Source of the DNA: Oscillospiraceae bacterium MB24-C1
GTDB taxonomy: Bacteria > Bacillota > Clostridia > Oscillospirales > Ruminococcaceae
Assembly (NCBI GenBank): GCA_030913685.1
Contig: CP133187.1
Coordinates: 1,699,501 to 1,763,500 of the forward strand
Direction: 5' to 3'
DNA: 64,000 bases
Shown: positions 27,165-34,780 of the stretch, piece after piece
Position numbering within the stretch: the first letter of the stretch is position 1
How the letters are laid out: every line of letters starts with the position of its first letter
The notes under the pieces: generated by a model
Seen by the model: only the letters and a program-made list of their open reading frames with translations
Databases searched by the model: none
Told to the model about the DNA's origin: nothing
Position numbers and translations under genes: made by a program

Positions 27165-27552
27165 TCGAAACGCTCCTTTCCACTTGAACATCGCCAAAAG
27201 CGGTAATAACCGTGAACGATATATTGGCTTCGTCTCCTGAAAAGGTCATTTCAAAGCCTTCCATACCTTTAATACGATCGTCTTCAGCCATCGCTTCGGA
27301 AAAACGTCGTTCCATATCCGCCTCAAGATACCCGCGTGATTTACCGAAAAGTTCTTCCAATTCTACCCCATAGTCCCCCGAATAGATTAAATGGCGCCAT
27401 CGTTCAGTCGAAAGCATTAGGTCAATCGCCTGGCTTATGGCATTTTTGCCGTCCGCTCTACCTTCTATGCGACCGTTAATCAAACGGTAGGTCACGCTCG
27501 GTTTTAAACCTGATACATTTTCTCCATAGGTTTTTAAAACCGACAAGTTCAT
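27157..27552 (-). CDS. DUF2634/XkdS-like baseplate protein, first surviving gene of the module
   Basis: 131 residues from ATG 27552, whose ribosome-binding site AAAGGGGGG almost touches the codon; an in-frame ATG at 27570 has none. Residues include VTYRLINGRIEGRADGKNAI, DLMLSTERWRHLIYSGDYGV and SFTVITAFGDVQVERSVSIV, the pattern of DUF2634/GPW-gp25-like baseplate proteins. The poor start context suggests that the original upstream sequence has been lost here. Confidence 0.75.
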   Translation of the reverse strand: MNLSVLKTYGENVSGLKPSVTYRLINGRIEGRADGKNAISQAIDLMLSTERWRHLIYSGDYGVELEELFGKSRGYLEADMERRFSEAMAEDDRIKGMEGFEMTFSGDEANISFTVITAFGDVQVERSVSIV

Positions 27553-27989
27553 CCCCCCTTTTACCGCCATCAGAAAAACGGCGGATTTTTGCAAGCAAAA
27601 ACGGCTCAGACACACCCTTTCCCAGCCGGCTTGTGAAGGGAGGTGCCTTTGCCGCATTCTTACAACTACACATTACTACATTTGAGCAGTGGCTTTCTAT
27701 GGCGATTTTCAGCCAGTGCCAATTTATTTGAGTCGCTGCTGTTTGTGTGCAAAAGTCGGTGCAGCCCATTAAAGGCCACACCGACATGTTTTAATTTATT
27801 TACAATTATAATTCATACGTCCACGTTAAATGTTAGATGTATCAAATAATAAAAAGACGCCTTACTAATGCCTCCTCTATTAGAGGCCTACATAAGCATC
27901 AGGGAAATCTATTTTGACGTATCATATCGTTGACGCCCTCACGCTGCCAAATCATCCTTGACCATCAACAGCAGATTGTTTTTATACGC
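27553..27989. other. Gene-poor junction between the phage module and the tRNA genes
   Basis: No convincing gene. It contains a stem-loop (27755-27784, GTCGGTG with CACCGAC) and an AT-rich stretch. A minus frame over 27476-27787 lacks a ribosome-binding site and resembles no protein I know. The missing proximal phage genes probably ended here; any attachment-site scar is not obvious. Confidence 0.5.
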
Positions 27990-28040
27990 AAAAAAGAAAC
28001 CACAGAAATCGGCTTGTTTAAGCCAAATTCTGCGGTTTCT
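27990..28040 (-). terminator. Terminator of the tRNA-Met/tRNA-Glu unit
   Basis: On the minus strand AGAAACC...CAGAA pairs with TTCTG...GGTTTCT around an inner GGCTT/AAGCC stem, and TTTTTT follows. It begins 3 nt beyond the tRNA-Glu CCA. Confidence 0.75.
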
Positions 28041-28042
28041 TC

Positions 28043-28118
28043 TGGTGACCCGTACGGGATTCGAACCCGTGTTACCGCCGTGAAAGGGCGGTGTCTTAGG
28101 CCACTTGACCAACGGGCC
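28043..28118 (-). tRNA. tRNA-Glu (TTC anticodon), CCA encoded
   Basis: The 76-nt sequence on the minus strand begins GGCCCGTTGGTC and ends with an encoded CCA. The acceptor, D, anticodon and T arms all pair (T arm with GGTTCGAATCC), and the anticodon loop reads CTTTCAC with TTC at its centre. It lies 40 nt downstream of tRNA-Met. Confidence 0.95.
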
Positions 28119-28158
28119 TGATTTATAAAAGCCCTTAGTAGCAAGGACTTTTATAAAA

Positions 28159-28235
28159 TGGTAGCGGCTATAGGATTTGAACCTACGACACTTCGGGTAT
28201 GAACCGAATGCTCTAGCCAACTGAGCTAAGCCGCC
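28159..28235 (-). tRNA. tRNA-Met (CAT anticodon), CCA encoded
   Basis: The 77-nt sequence on the minus strand begins GGCGGCTTAGCTCAG and ends with CCA. Anticodon loop TTCATAC, T arm with GGTTCAAATCC. The first acceptor base pair is G-T, and a weak first pair is more typical of elongator than initiator tRNA-Met. A tRNA-Ile2, whose CAT is later lysidinylated, cannot be fully excluded by eye. Confidence 0.9.
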
Positions 28236-28363
28236 ATGTGCAGCGTTATCAATTGTATCAGAGCCATCACGATCTGTCAAGGCAAAATCCGCAATTTACA
28301 AAGAATTTTTTACACAAAATTGCACATAAGCCCTTTTTCTGAATGCCGAGCCGTTTTTTAGCC

Positions 28364-28915
28364 TTAAACCGGCTCGATCGAAAGAATTTCTACCGGATCG
28401 GCTACAATGCGGCTATGGGGTGAAACTACTAAAGTATCGCCATCCCATTCAGCGTTGAGTAGCTTTTTAAGCAGCGTGAGATCCGCTACATATTCCCTAA
28501 TACCAGACTGTAACGGAAGGCTTGCCGAACCGGTCAGCGTACTTGCCACCACACATGGCACACCGCGGTGAGGCATACATTTTTGGCACTGGGGCATCAT
28601 CTGCCAACAGGGGGCGTCTTCATTTTCAGAAAAAGCTTTGTGAAAGCGCTCGGTGCTGCCCAGCAGCAGATGTGCACAATTATGTACCCGTGCAATAGCC
28701 AACGGCCGGTCGGAGGAGCAAAGTCCCTGTGCCGCACATTCTCCCATTGCCAACACGATAAGGTCAGCATGTCCCTCGTCGTTGATTTTTTGCTGAATCA
28801 ACTCAATCGAGCTGCTAGATGAGATCAAATCAATCACCACTTCGTGCGACGAGATCACGGCAAGCATATAAAGTTCGCGGCGTAGCTGTTGGCATCCCAG
28901 TACCTTGATATTCAT
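28364..28915 (-). CDS. DUF1638 domain-containing protein
   Basis: 183 residues. MNIKVLGCQQLRREL opens the protein, then LIVLAMGECAAQGL, RVHNCAHLLLGSTERF and CWQMMPQCQKCM, which fit the DUF1638 family. Family members often occur with corrinoid-dependent methyltransferase systems, but none is visible here. There are seven cysteines, several in the order expected for the family. The ATG at 28915 follows AAGGAG; an in-frame upstream start lacks one. The gene is divergent from hflX. Function unproven. Confidence 0.6.
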   Translation of the reverse strand: MNIKVLGCQQLRRELYMLAVISSHEVVIDLISSSSSIELIQQKINDEGHADLIVLAMGECAAQGLCSSDRPLAIARVHNCAHLLLGSTERFHKAFSENEDAPCWQMMPQCQKCMPHRGVPCVVASTLTGSASLPLQSGIREYVADLTLLKKLLNAEWDGDTLVVSPHSRIVADPVEILSIEPV

Positions 28916-28963
28916 AGGAACACTCCTTTTTTGATAGAGAAGCGCAAACATGCTTACGCCCTC

Positions 28964-28993
28964 TTGTGATTTTGTCTTTAAAAAGTGTATAAT
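28964..28993 (+). promoter_or_regulatory. Promoter for the hflX leader
   Basis: TTGTGA (28964-28969) and a perfect TATAAT (28988-28993), 18 nt apart. The transcript would begin near 29000, about 155 nt before hflX. Confidence 0.6.
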
Positions 28994-28999
28994 ATAGCA

Positions 29000-29145
29000 T
29001 AAGCCAAATCAATGGAAGGTTACCCCTATTCAGGGGCTTTTGAACCCTTGGGAAAAGATACCTACCTGGGCTGGAAGCCGCATGTTTAAGCCATTGCCTG
29101 TTTTTCACATCAACGGAAAAGACTGCATAACGCAGACCTTTTGAA
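29000..29145 (+). promoter_or_regulatory. Structured hflX leader with a possible attenuator
   Basis: CAATGG (29010-29015) pairs with CCATTG (29091-29096), enclosing a CCCC/GGGG hairpin (29023-29036) and a GC-rich central region. Just upstream of the SD is a hairpin (29117-29142): AAAAG and CTGC pair with GCAG and CTTTT, so it looks like a small terminator. A short stand-alone RNA ending at the GTTTTT tract near 29100-29105 is an alternative. 6S RNA was considered but is not established. Confidence 0.4.
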
Positions 29146-29156
29146 TGGAGAAGTCT

Positions 29157-30419
29157 ATGACCGAAAAAGTAAATGAATCGCCGCGCCAGCGCACGCTGCT
29201 TATCGCGCTTGACACCGGAGAATATGATGTCGAGGCCTCGCTCGATGAGCTTACCGAGTTGGCGGATACCGCGGGTGCCGATACAGTTGGAACTCTTATC
29301 CAAAAGCGAGAGGCCCCTGATGCAGCTACCTGCATCGGTTCCGGCAGACTGTCCGAGGCCGCGCTCTACATCCAAAATCAACAGGTTGACCTCGTCATAT
29401 TCGACTGCGAACTGTCGGGCAGCCAGTTGTCAAACATTTCTGACGCGCTTGACTGCCGCGTCATAGATCGCACTATGTTGATTCTCGATATTTTTGCTCA
29501 ACGCGCTCACTCTGCAGAAGGGCGCCTTCAAGTCGAACTAGCGCAGCAAAAATACCGTCTGCCTCGCCTGATGGGTCAAGGCAAGGGCCTTTCTCGGCTA
29601 GGCGGTGGTATCGGTACACGTGGCCCGGGTGAAACCAAGCTTGAGAGCGACCGCCGCCATATCCGCAGGCGCATCGCCACACTTGAAAAAGCGTTGGAAG
29701 ATGTCAGCCGTCGCCGCGACCTACTGCGCGCACGCCGCCATAAAGATGAGGTCACCTCGGTTGCCATCGTGGGTTATACCAACGTTGGCAAATCCACACT
29801 GTTGAATGCGCTCACCGACGCAGGTGTTCTGGCTGAAAACATGTTATTTGCCACGCTGGATCCTACTTCGCGTGCTCTAACACTGCCAGACGGCCGTCAA
29901 GTCATGCTTATTGACACCGTCGGTTTAGTGCGCCGCCTACCACACATGTTGGTGGATGCTTTTCGCTCCACGCTTGAAGAGGCGGCCTTTGCCAACCTGA
30001 TTTTAAATATTTGCGATATTTCGGCTCCCGATGCAGCCGAGCAAATCGCAGTCACTCAGTCACTACTTTCTGAAATTGGCGCGGAAGAAGTGCCTGTTTT
30101 AAACGTGTTGAATAAATGTGATTTAATCACACAAACGCCAATTTTGCTCAACGAAAGTACCTGTATCATCTCCGCTAAAACCGGTTTTGGGCTCGATGTG
30201 TTGCTTTCGCGTATTGGTCAGATGCTCACCCCCTCCCATACGCGCATGATGCTGTTGTTGCCTTATAGCGAAGGTAGCCTTTTGGGTGAGTTACGCGCAC
30301 GAGGGACCGTGTTTTCAGAGCAGTATCAAAACGACGGCATTTTGCTTGATGTGATGGTCGAAATCAAGTCTCTACACCGCTTTAGAAATTATGTTGTTAA
30401 GGAGAGTGACCTTGATTAA
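29157..30419 (+). CDS. hflX: Ribosome-dissociating GTPase HflX
   Basis: 420-residue GTPase that splits or rescues stalled ribosomes under stress. The N-terminal HflX domain contains EELADTAGADTVG-like sequence and a coiled coil ending in RRRDLLRARRHKDEV. The G domain follows: P-loop GYTNVGKSTLLNAL, G3 DTVGLVRRLPH, G4 NKCD, G5 ISAKTG. GGIGTRGPGETKLE is the HflX signature. The ATG at 29157 is preferred because TGGAGAAG lies just upstream; 29145 is in frame but precedes it. The long structured leader suggests conditional expression. Confidence 0.95.
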   Translation: MTEKVNESPRQRTLLIALDTGEYDVEASLDELTELADTAGADTVGTLIQKREAPDAATCIGSGRLSEAALYIQNQQVDLVIFDCELSGSQLSNISDALDCRVIDRTMLILDIFAQRAHSAEGRLQVELAQQKYRLPRLMGQGKGLSRLGGGIGTRGPGETKLESDRRHIRRRIATLEKALEDVSRRRDLLRARRHKDEVTSVAIVGYTNVGKSTLLNALTDAGVLAENMLFATLDPTSRALTLPDGRQVMLIDTVGLVRRLPHMLVDAFRSTLEEAAFANLILNICDISAPDAAEQIAVTQSLLSEIGAEEVPVLNVLNKCDLITQTPILLNESTCIISAKTGFGLDVLLSRIGQMLTPSHTRMMLLLPYSEGSLLGELRARGTVFSEQYQNDGILLDVMVEIKSLHRFRNYVVKESDLD

Positions 30420-30479
30420 TTCCTTTAATTAACCCCTTTATTGTAAGCATAAATTATTGCGAAAGTCATTTCCATTTAC

Positions 30480-30508
30480 TTGAATGCTAATGCTTGTTAT
30501 GGTACAAT
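30480..30508 (+). promoter_or_regulatory. Sigma-A promoter for the oxaloacetate decarboxylase genes
   Basis: TTGAAT (30480-30485) and TACAAT (30503-30508), 17 nt apart, preceded by an extended -10 TGG. The start codon is about 65 nt further on. Confidence 0.65.
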
Positions 30509-30574
30509 GAGCAGGAAATATAAGCTGAGTCTTACACCAATAATTGCAAATGTCATCAGGAGGTAAAAGAAAGA

Positions 30575-32011
30575 ATGAGAAAAATTGGAATCACTGAAAC
30601 TGTTCTCAGAGACGCGCAGCAATCTCTGATTGCAACAAGAATGCCGTTTTCTGACTTTGAAGAAATCCTCTCAACCATCAATAAGGTAGGCTATTACTCT
30701 ATTGAATGTTGGGGCGGCGCCACCTTCGACACCTGCCTCCGTTACCTCAACGAAGATCCGTGGGAGCGGCTGCGCAAAATTCGCAAAACTGTTCCGGACA
30801 CCAAGCTGCAGATGCTGCTACGTGGCCAGAATCTTTTAGGTTATAAGCCTTATCCCGATGATGTGGTCGAAAAATTTGTCGAGCGCTCGGTTAAAAACGG
30901 CATCGACATTATCCGCATTTTCGACGCGCTCAACGATCCTCGCAATCTTGAGGTTGCTATTAAGTCCACAAAAAAATATGGTGCGATAGCATCTGGTACC
31001 ATTTGCTTTACCATCAGCCCAGTTCACACTCTTGAAAAATATGTCGAGTTGGGCAATCAGTTGCGTGACATGGGCGCTGACACCATCTGCATTAAAGACA
31101 TGTCCGGTATTATGGGCCCACAGGAAGCTTATGATCTGGTTAAGGCTCTGAAAGAAAATGTCAACCTCCCCATTGTTATACACACCCACAGCACCACCGG
31201 TATTGCACCGCTTACCCTCTTAAAGGCGGTCGAGGCTGGCGCAGATGTCATCGACACCGCTATCTCCAGTATGTCTGGCGGCACCAGTCAGTATGCCACC
31301 GAAAGTATGGCTTACGCGTTGCGCCAGCTCGGTTATCAGGTCGATATTGACGACATGGCCGCCAAGAAAGTTAACGACCACTTTATCCCCGTGCAAAAAC
31401 GCGCGATCGAAACTGGTCTGCTCGATCCCTATGTCATGGGCACCAAGACCGACGCACTCATCTACCAGGTTCCCGGCGGCATGCTATCAAATCTGATCGC
31501 CCAGCTCAAACAGCAGAACGCGCTAGACAAGTTTGATGAAGCCCTCGCGGAAATTCCGCGCGTCAAGGCAGACCTTGGCCACCCACCGCTGGTCACCCCG
31601 ACCAGCCAAATCACCGGTGTTCAGGCTGTTATGAACGTGTTGGCCGGCGAGCGCTATAAGATGGTTTCCAACGAGGTTCGCGCATATCTGCGCGGTGAAT
31701 ATGGCCGTGCGCCCGGCGAGGTCAACCCCGAGATTATTAAGAAGGTACTCGGTGACGTCAAGCCCTCTACTGCACGTTTTGCTGACAGCCTTGCGCCCGC
31801 TTTTGAATCTACCAAGAAAGAGCTTGGTGCTAAAGCCAAGTGTGACGAAGACGTTCTCTCCTATCTGGTGTTCCCACAGCTTGCCGAAAAATATTTTGAG
31901 CACCGCGATAACCCTGTCGAGGCCGCCGCTGTCGCAGCTGCCGTCACTGCCGCCATTGCCGCTGACAAGAAACCCGCTGCTGTCAAGTACAGTGTGCGGA
32001 GAATAGATTAA
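30575..32011 (+). CDS. oadA: Oxaloacetate decarboxylase alpha chain (carboxyltransferase)
   Basis: 478 residues. The carboxyltransferase domain begins ITETVLRDAQQSLIATRM, the canonical start of the family, with the metal-binding HTHST and the catalytic lysine segment IKDMSG. It moves CO2 from oxaloacetate to biotin on the separate BCCP-like subunit encoded two genes on. Homologous domains occur in pyruvate and methylmalonyl-CoA systems, so substrate is inferred. There is no C-terminal biotinyl domain, consistent with a separate biotin protein. The ATG follows AGGAGG. Confidence 0.88.
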   Translation: MRKIGITETVLRDAQQSLIATRMPFSDFEEILSTINKVGYYSIECWGGATFDTCLRYLNEDPWERLRKIRKTVPDTKLQMLLRGQNLLGYKPYPDDVVEKFVERSVKNGIDIIRIFDALNDPRNLEVAIKSTKKYGAIASGTICFTISPVHTLEKYVELGNQLRDMGADTICIKDMSGIMGPQEAYDLVKALKENVNLPIVIHTHSTTGIAPLTLLKAVEAGADVIDTAISSMSGGTSQYATESMAYALRQLGYQVDIDDMAAKKVNDHFIPVQKRAIETGLLDPYVMGTKTDALIYQVPGGMLSNLIAQLKQQNALDKFDEALAEIPRVKADLGHPPLVTPTSQITGVQAVMNVLAGERYKMVSNEVRAYLRGEYGRAPGEVNPEIIKKVLGDVKPSTARFADSLAPAFESTKKELGAKAKCDEDVLSYLVFPQLAEKYFEHRDNPVEAAAVAAAVTAAIAADKKPAAVKYSVRRID

Positions 32012-32029
32012 TCAGGAGGCGGGTGTGTT

Positions 32030-32395
32030 ATGAGTAGCTCTGCTATCTTTGGTATTCTAATTCTTTTTGGCGCTGTCGCATTATTAATTCTTTTTATGCT
32101 TTATAAGCGTGAAAAAGCGTATAAAATTGCGATGGAAAAGTATGAACGTGACATGGAAGCCTATAACAAGGCGGTCGCGTTGTATGGTGACCCCTCCTTT
32201 GTACCACCTTCCGCTGCAGCACCTGCTGTGTCGGTAACATCTGTTCCGACTGTTGCCATCCCCGCTGCTTCCAGCGGTGAGGTTTTACTCTCTGGCGTAG
32301 ATGATTCCACCGCGGCTATGATTATCGCTATCCTCTGCGATGAGTTGGGCCAAAACCCCGCAGCATTGCGCTTTAAGTCGATTACCGCACTGTAA
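32030..32395 (+). CDS. Oxaloacetate decarboxylase gamma-like subunit
   Basis: 121 residues. A single N-terminal transmembrane helix (ILILFGGVALLILFMLYK-like, about residues 7-26) is followed by a charged segment, a Pro/Ala-rich linker and a short folded end containing GVDDSTAAMIIAILCDEL. This fits OadG-type gamma subunits that tether the alpha complex to the membrane. It lies 18 nt after oadA, with AGGAGG upstream. It is Na-pump-associated by family, but no beta subunit is in this window. Confidence 0.72.
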   Translation: MSSSAIFGILILFGAVALLILFMLYKREKAYKIAMEKYERDMEAYNKAVALYGDPSFVPPSAAAPAVSVTSVPTVAIPAASSGEVLLSGVDDSTAAMIIAILCDELGQNPAALRFKSITAL

Positions 32396-32413
32396 AAAGG
32401 AGGTTGAACATCA

Positions 32414-32824
32414 ATGAAATATGTCGTTACCCTCAACGGAAAAGATTATGAGGTAGAAGTCTCTCAGGGATCTGCCGAGGTGTTATCAGTTTCAGCGGCA
32501 GGTACTGCTTCACTTGCTCCTGCAGCACCTGCTCCTGCGGTTACGCCCGTCGCAACACCTACACCTACACCTGTTGCGGCCCCCGCTCCTACCCCTGCCG
32601 CCTCGGCTGCTGGGAAAGCAGTAAGTGCCCCCATGCCCGGTACCGTTTTGAAGATGCTGGTCAAAAAGGGCGACAAGGTCACCGACGGTCAGGTATTGCT
32701 GGTGCTTGAGGCGATGAAGATGGAAAATGAAATCTTTGCTCCCTGCGACGGTACTGTAACTTCTGTCACCGTCAATGAGGGTTCTTCTGTCAACTCTGGT
32801 GACGCCATGGTCACCATCAGCTAA
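32414..32824 (+). CDS. Biotin carboxyl carrier protein of the decarboxylase
   Basis: 136 residues. The C-terminal biotinyl domain has LVLEAMKMENEIFAP, whose MKM lysine is the biotin site. It is preceded by a long Ala/Pro/Thr-rich linker (about residues 35-65), as in decarboxylase BCCPs. It probably carries carboxybiotin between the alpha subunit and an unlinked beta subunit. The ATG follows AAGGAGG, 18 nt after the gamma-like gene. The strong terminator downstream closes the operon. Confidence 0.85.
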   Translation: MKYVVTLNGKDYEVEVSQGSAEVLSVSAAGTASLAPAAPAPAVTPVATPTPTPVAAPAPTPAASAAGKAVSAPMPGTVLKMLVKKGDKVTDGQVLLVLEAMKMENEIFAPCDGTVTSVTVNEGSSVNSGDAMVTIS

Positions 32825-32854
32825 TCCCCCTTCAATTTCTTTTATAATTATCTA

Positions 32855-32890
32855 AAGTTGTACGCACAAGATTGTGCGTACAACTTTTTT
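32855..32890 (+). terminator. Terminator of the oxaloacetate decarboxylase operon
   Basis: A perfect 15-bp stem, AAGTTGTACGCACAA with TTGTGCGTACAACTT, 2-nt loop, followed by TTTT. Confidence 0.85.
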
Positions 32891-32902
32891 AATAAGCAAA
32901 AG

Positions 32903-32938
32903 GCGAGCAAAGCGATTTATTCAAACCGCTTTGCTCGC
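32903..32938 (-). terminator. Terminator after aspS
   Basis: A perfect 12-bp stem GCGAGCAAAGCG with CGCTTTGCTCGC; on the minus strand CTTTTG follows. It sits 16 nt beyond the aspS stop. Confidence 0.8.
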
Positions 32939-32954
32939 TCTCTATTTAATATTG

Positions 32955-34742
32955 TTATTCTTCCTCACACACCACAGCGATCGAAAGTTCATCGAGTGAC
33001 TTGCCATCTACATTGGTGGGGCAGGCAGTCATCAGCTCGCTGGCGTTTTGGACCTTGGGGAAAGGGATAACATCACGAATGCTCTCCTTGTTCAAGAGCA
33101 ACATCACAAGTCGGTCAAGGCCGTAGGCCATGCCACCGTGGGGCGGAACACCGTATTTAAAGGCCTCGAGTAGGAAGCCAAATTTGTCGTTGGCCTCCTC
33201 GTCGCTCATGCCAAGAGCCGTGAACATTTTCCGCTGAATCACCGGATCAGAGATACGAATCGAGCCGCCACCCAACTCGGTGCCATTGAGCACTAGGTCA
33301 TAGGCGCGGGCGCGCACCGCCCCTAAATCAGATTCCATCTTGTTCAAATCCTCAAAGTTCGGGCAGGTAAAGGGGTGGTGCATCGCGTAGTAACGCCCCT
33401 CGTCAGGGTCATACTCAAACAACGGGAAATCGGTAACCCACAACAGATCATAGGTGTTTTCAGGAATAAGCGCCAATCTCTTGGCGAGATTCAGCCGCAA
33501 CGCGCCGAGTGCCGCAAACACAACGCTGTCGTGCGGATCCGCCACCACCAGCAGCACGTCGCCAGTCTTAATATCCATACGCTCGTGAATCGCCTTAATC
33601 TCCGCCTCGGTGAGGAACTTCTCAAAAGAAGAGGATCGTGTGTCCTCGGTCACACGGGTAAACGCAAGGCCTTTAGCCTTATAAAGCTTGGCAACATCCA
33701 CCAGTTTATCAATTTCCTTGCGTGAGAGGGTAGCCGCTGCACCCTTGACATTGATAGCGCGTACACTACCGCCAGCCTCCAAAGCACTCTTGAACACAGC
33801 AAATTCAGTATCCTTCAAAATATCCGAAAGATTTTGCAACTCCAGCCCAAACCGGGTGTCGGGCTTGTCCGAGCCAAAGCGCTCCATCGCCTCTTTATAC
33901 GTGATACGACGCAATGGCAACTCAAGCTCCATCCCCATGATCTCTTTGAAGATATCCTTCATCAATCCCTCGTTGACGGTCTGCACATCCATTTCGTCTA
34001 CAAAAGACATTTCAATATCGATCTGGGTAAACTCCGGCTGGCGATCGGCACGCAGATCCTCGTCGCGGAAGCAGCGGGCAATCTGCATATAGCGGTCAAA
34101 GCCCGCCAACATTGAAATCTGCTTATAAAGCTGCGGCGACTGCGGCAGCGCGTAGAATTTGCCGGGATGCACACGAGAAGGTACCAGATAGTCACGCGCA
34201 CCTTCTGGCGTGGGTTTCATCAGAATCGGCGTCTCGATCTCGACAAAGCGGTTTTTGTCAAAATAGTCGCGCACCAACTTAACAATGCGGTGGCGCATGA
34301 GAATGGCCGATTGCAGCTCGTTACGGCGCAGGTCGAGATAACGATAGCGCAGACGCAATTCTTCGTTGGTCTTGATGCCATCCTTAATGTCAAAGGGCGG
34401 GGTCTCACTGACCGCCAGCACTCTCAGCTCGGATACATACAACTCCACCTCGCCGGTGGCAATATCCTTGTTCACCGACTCACGGCGGCGTAGTACGCCC
34501 TTGGCCAGCAGCACATACTCCGAACGTACCGAAGAAGCCTTCTCAAAGGTCTCTCGACTGGTGGAATCATCAAACGCCAGCTGCGCAATGCCAGTGCGGT
34601 CACGCAGGTCAATAAAAATAAGGTTGCCTAAATCACGCTGCTTGGCCGCCCAGCCCGCCAATATCAGCTCTTTGCCAATCATATCGGCAGAAACCTCACC
34701 GCAGTAGGCGGTGCGCTTCATACCGTTCATAAGGTCTGCCAT
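32955..34742 (-). CDS. aspS: Aspartyl-tRNA synthetase
   Basis: 595-residue bacterial-type class II synthetase. An N-terminal OB anticodon-binding domain is followed by the catalytic core with motif 2 (FRDEDLRADRQPEFTQIDIE) and motif 3 (GMAYGLDRLVMLL). The bacteria-specific GAD insertion and MHHPFTCP are present. Discriminating versus non-discriminating activity (tRNA-Asn) cannot be read from sequence. Start 34742 is chosen: AGGAG is 8 nt upstream, while ATG 34748 is only 2 nt away. It is the second gene after hisS and is controlled by the same T-box. Confidence 0.96.
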   Translation of the reverse strand: MADLMNGMKRTAYCGEVSADMIGKELILAGWAAKQRDLGNLIFIDLRDRTGIAQLAFDDSTSRETFEKASSVRSEYVLLAKGVLRRRESVNKDIATGEVELYVSELRVLAVSETPPFDIKDGIKTNEELRLRYRYLDLRRNELQSAILMRHRIVKLVRDYFDKNRFVEIETPILMKPTPEGARDYLVPSRVHPGKFYALPQSPQLYKQISMLAGFDRYMQIARCFRDEDLRADRQPEFTQIDIEMSFVDEMDVQTVNEGLMKDIFKEIMGMELELPLRRITYKEAMERFGSDKPDTRFGLELQNLSDILKDTEFAVFKSALEAGGSVRAINVKGAAATLSRKEIDKLVDVAKLYKAKGLAFTRVTEDTRSSSFEKFLTEAEIKAIHERMDIKTGDVLLVVADPHDSVVFAALGALRLNLAKRLALIPENTYDLLWVTDFPLFEYDPDEGRYYAMHHPFTCPNFEDLNKMESDLGAVRARAYDLVLNGTELGGGSIRISDPVIQRKMFTALGMSDEEANDKFGFLLEAFKYGVPPHGGMAYGLDRLVMLLLNKESIRDVIPFPKVQNASELMTACPTNVDGKSLDELSIAVVCEEE

Positions 34743-34780
34743 TGCCATTACTCCTTTTATCCATCAATCTTCTATTGGAT

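Larger units (their letters stand above)
19729..27657 (-). mobile_element. Truncated phage tail-end and lysis module (prophage remnant or domesticated cassette)
   Basis: Fifteen co-directional genes run from a DUF2634-like baseplate gene through baseplate J, a YmfQ-like protein, tail fibres and Ig-like proteins to holins and a GH25 lysozyme. This is the usual order at the end of a myovirus-like late operon. Integrase, repressor, terminase, portal, capsid, sheath, tube and tape-measure genes are all missing, although both flanks are visible (tspO on one side, tRNA genes on the other). The genes have intact frames and good ribosome-binding sites. No direct-repeat att site was recognised. Confidence 0.8.

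Noticed and set aside
27476-27787. 103-residue minus frame at the phage module border
   Set aside because: No ribosome-binding site, overlaps the baseplate gene in another frame, composition looks random.
19645-28235. att direct repeats from phage integration at the tRNA genes
   Set aside because: No copy of the tRNA 3' end was recognised near 19.65-19.9 kb.
29000-29145. 6S RNA gene
   Set aside because: Only a few segments look compatible; the large central bubble and size could not be confirmed by eye, so it was kept as a generic leader.
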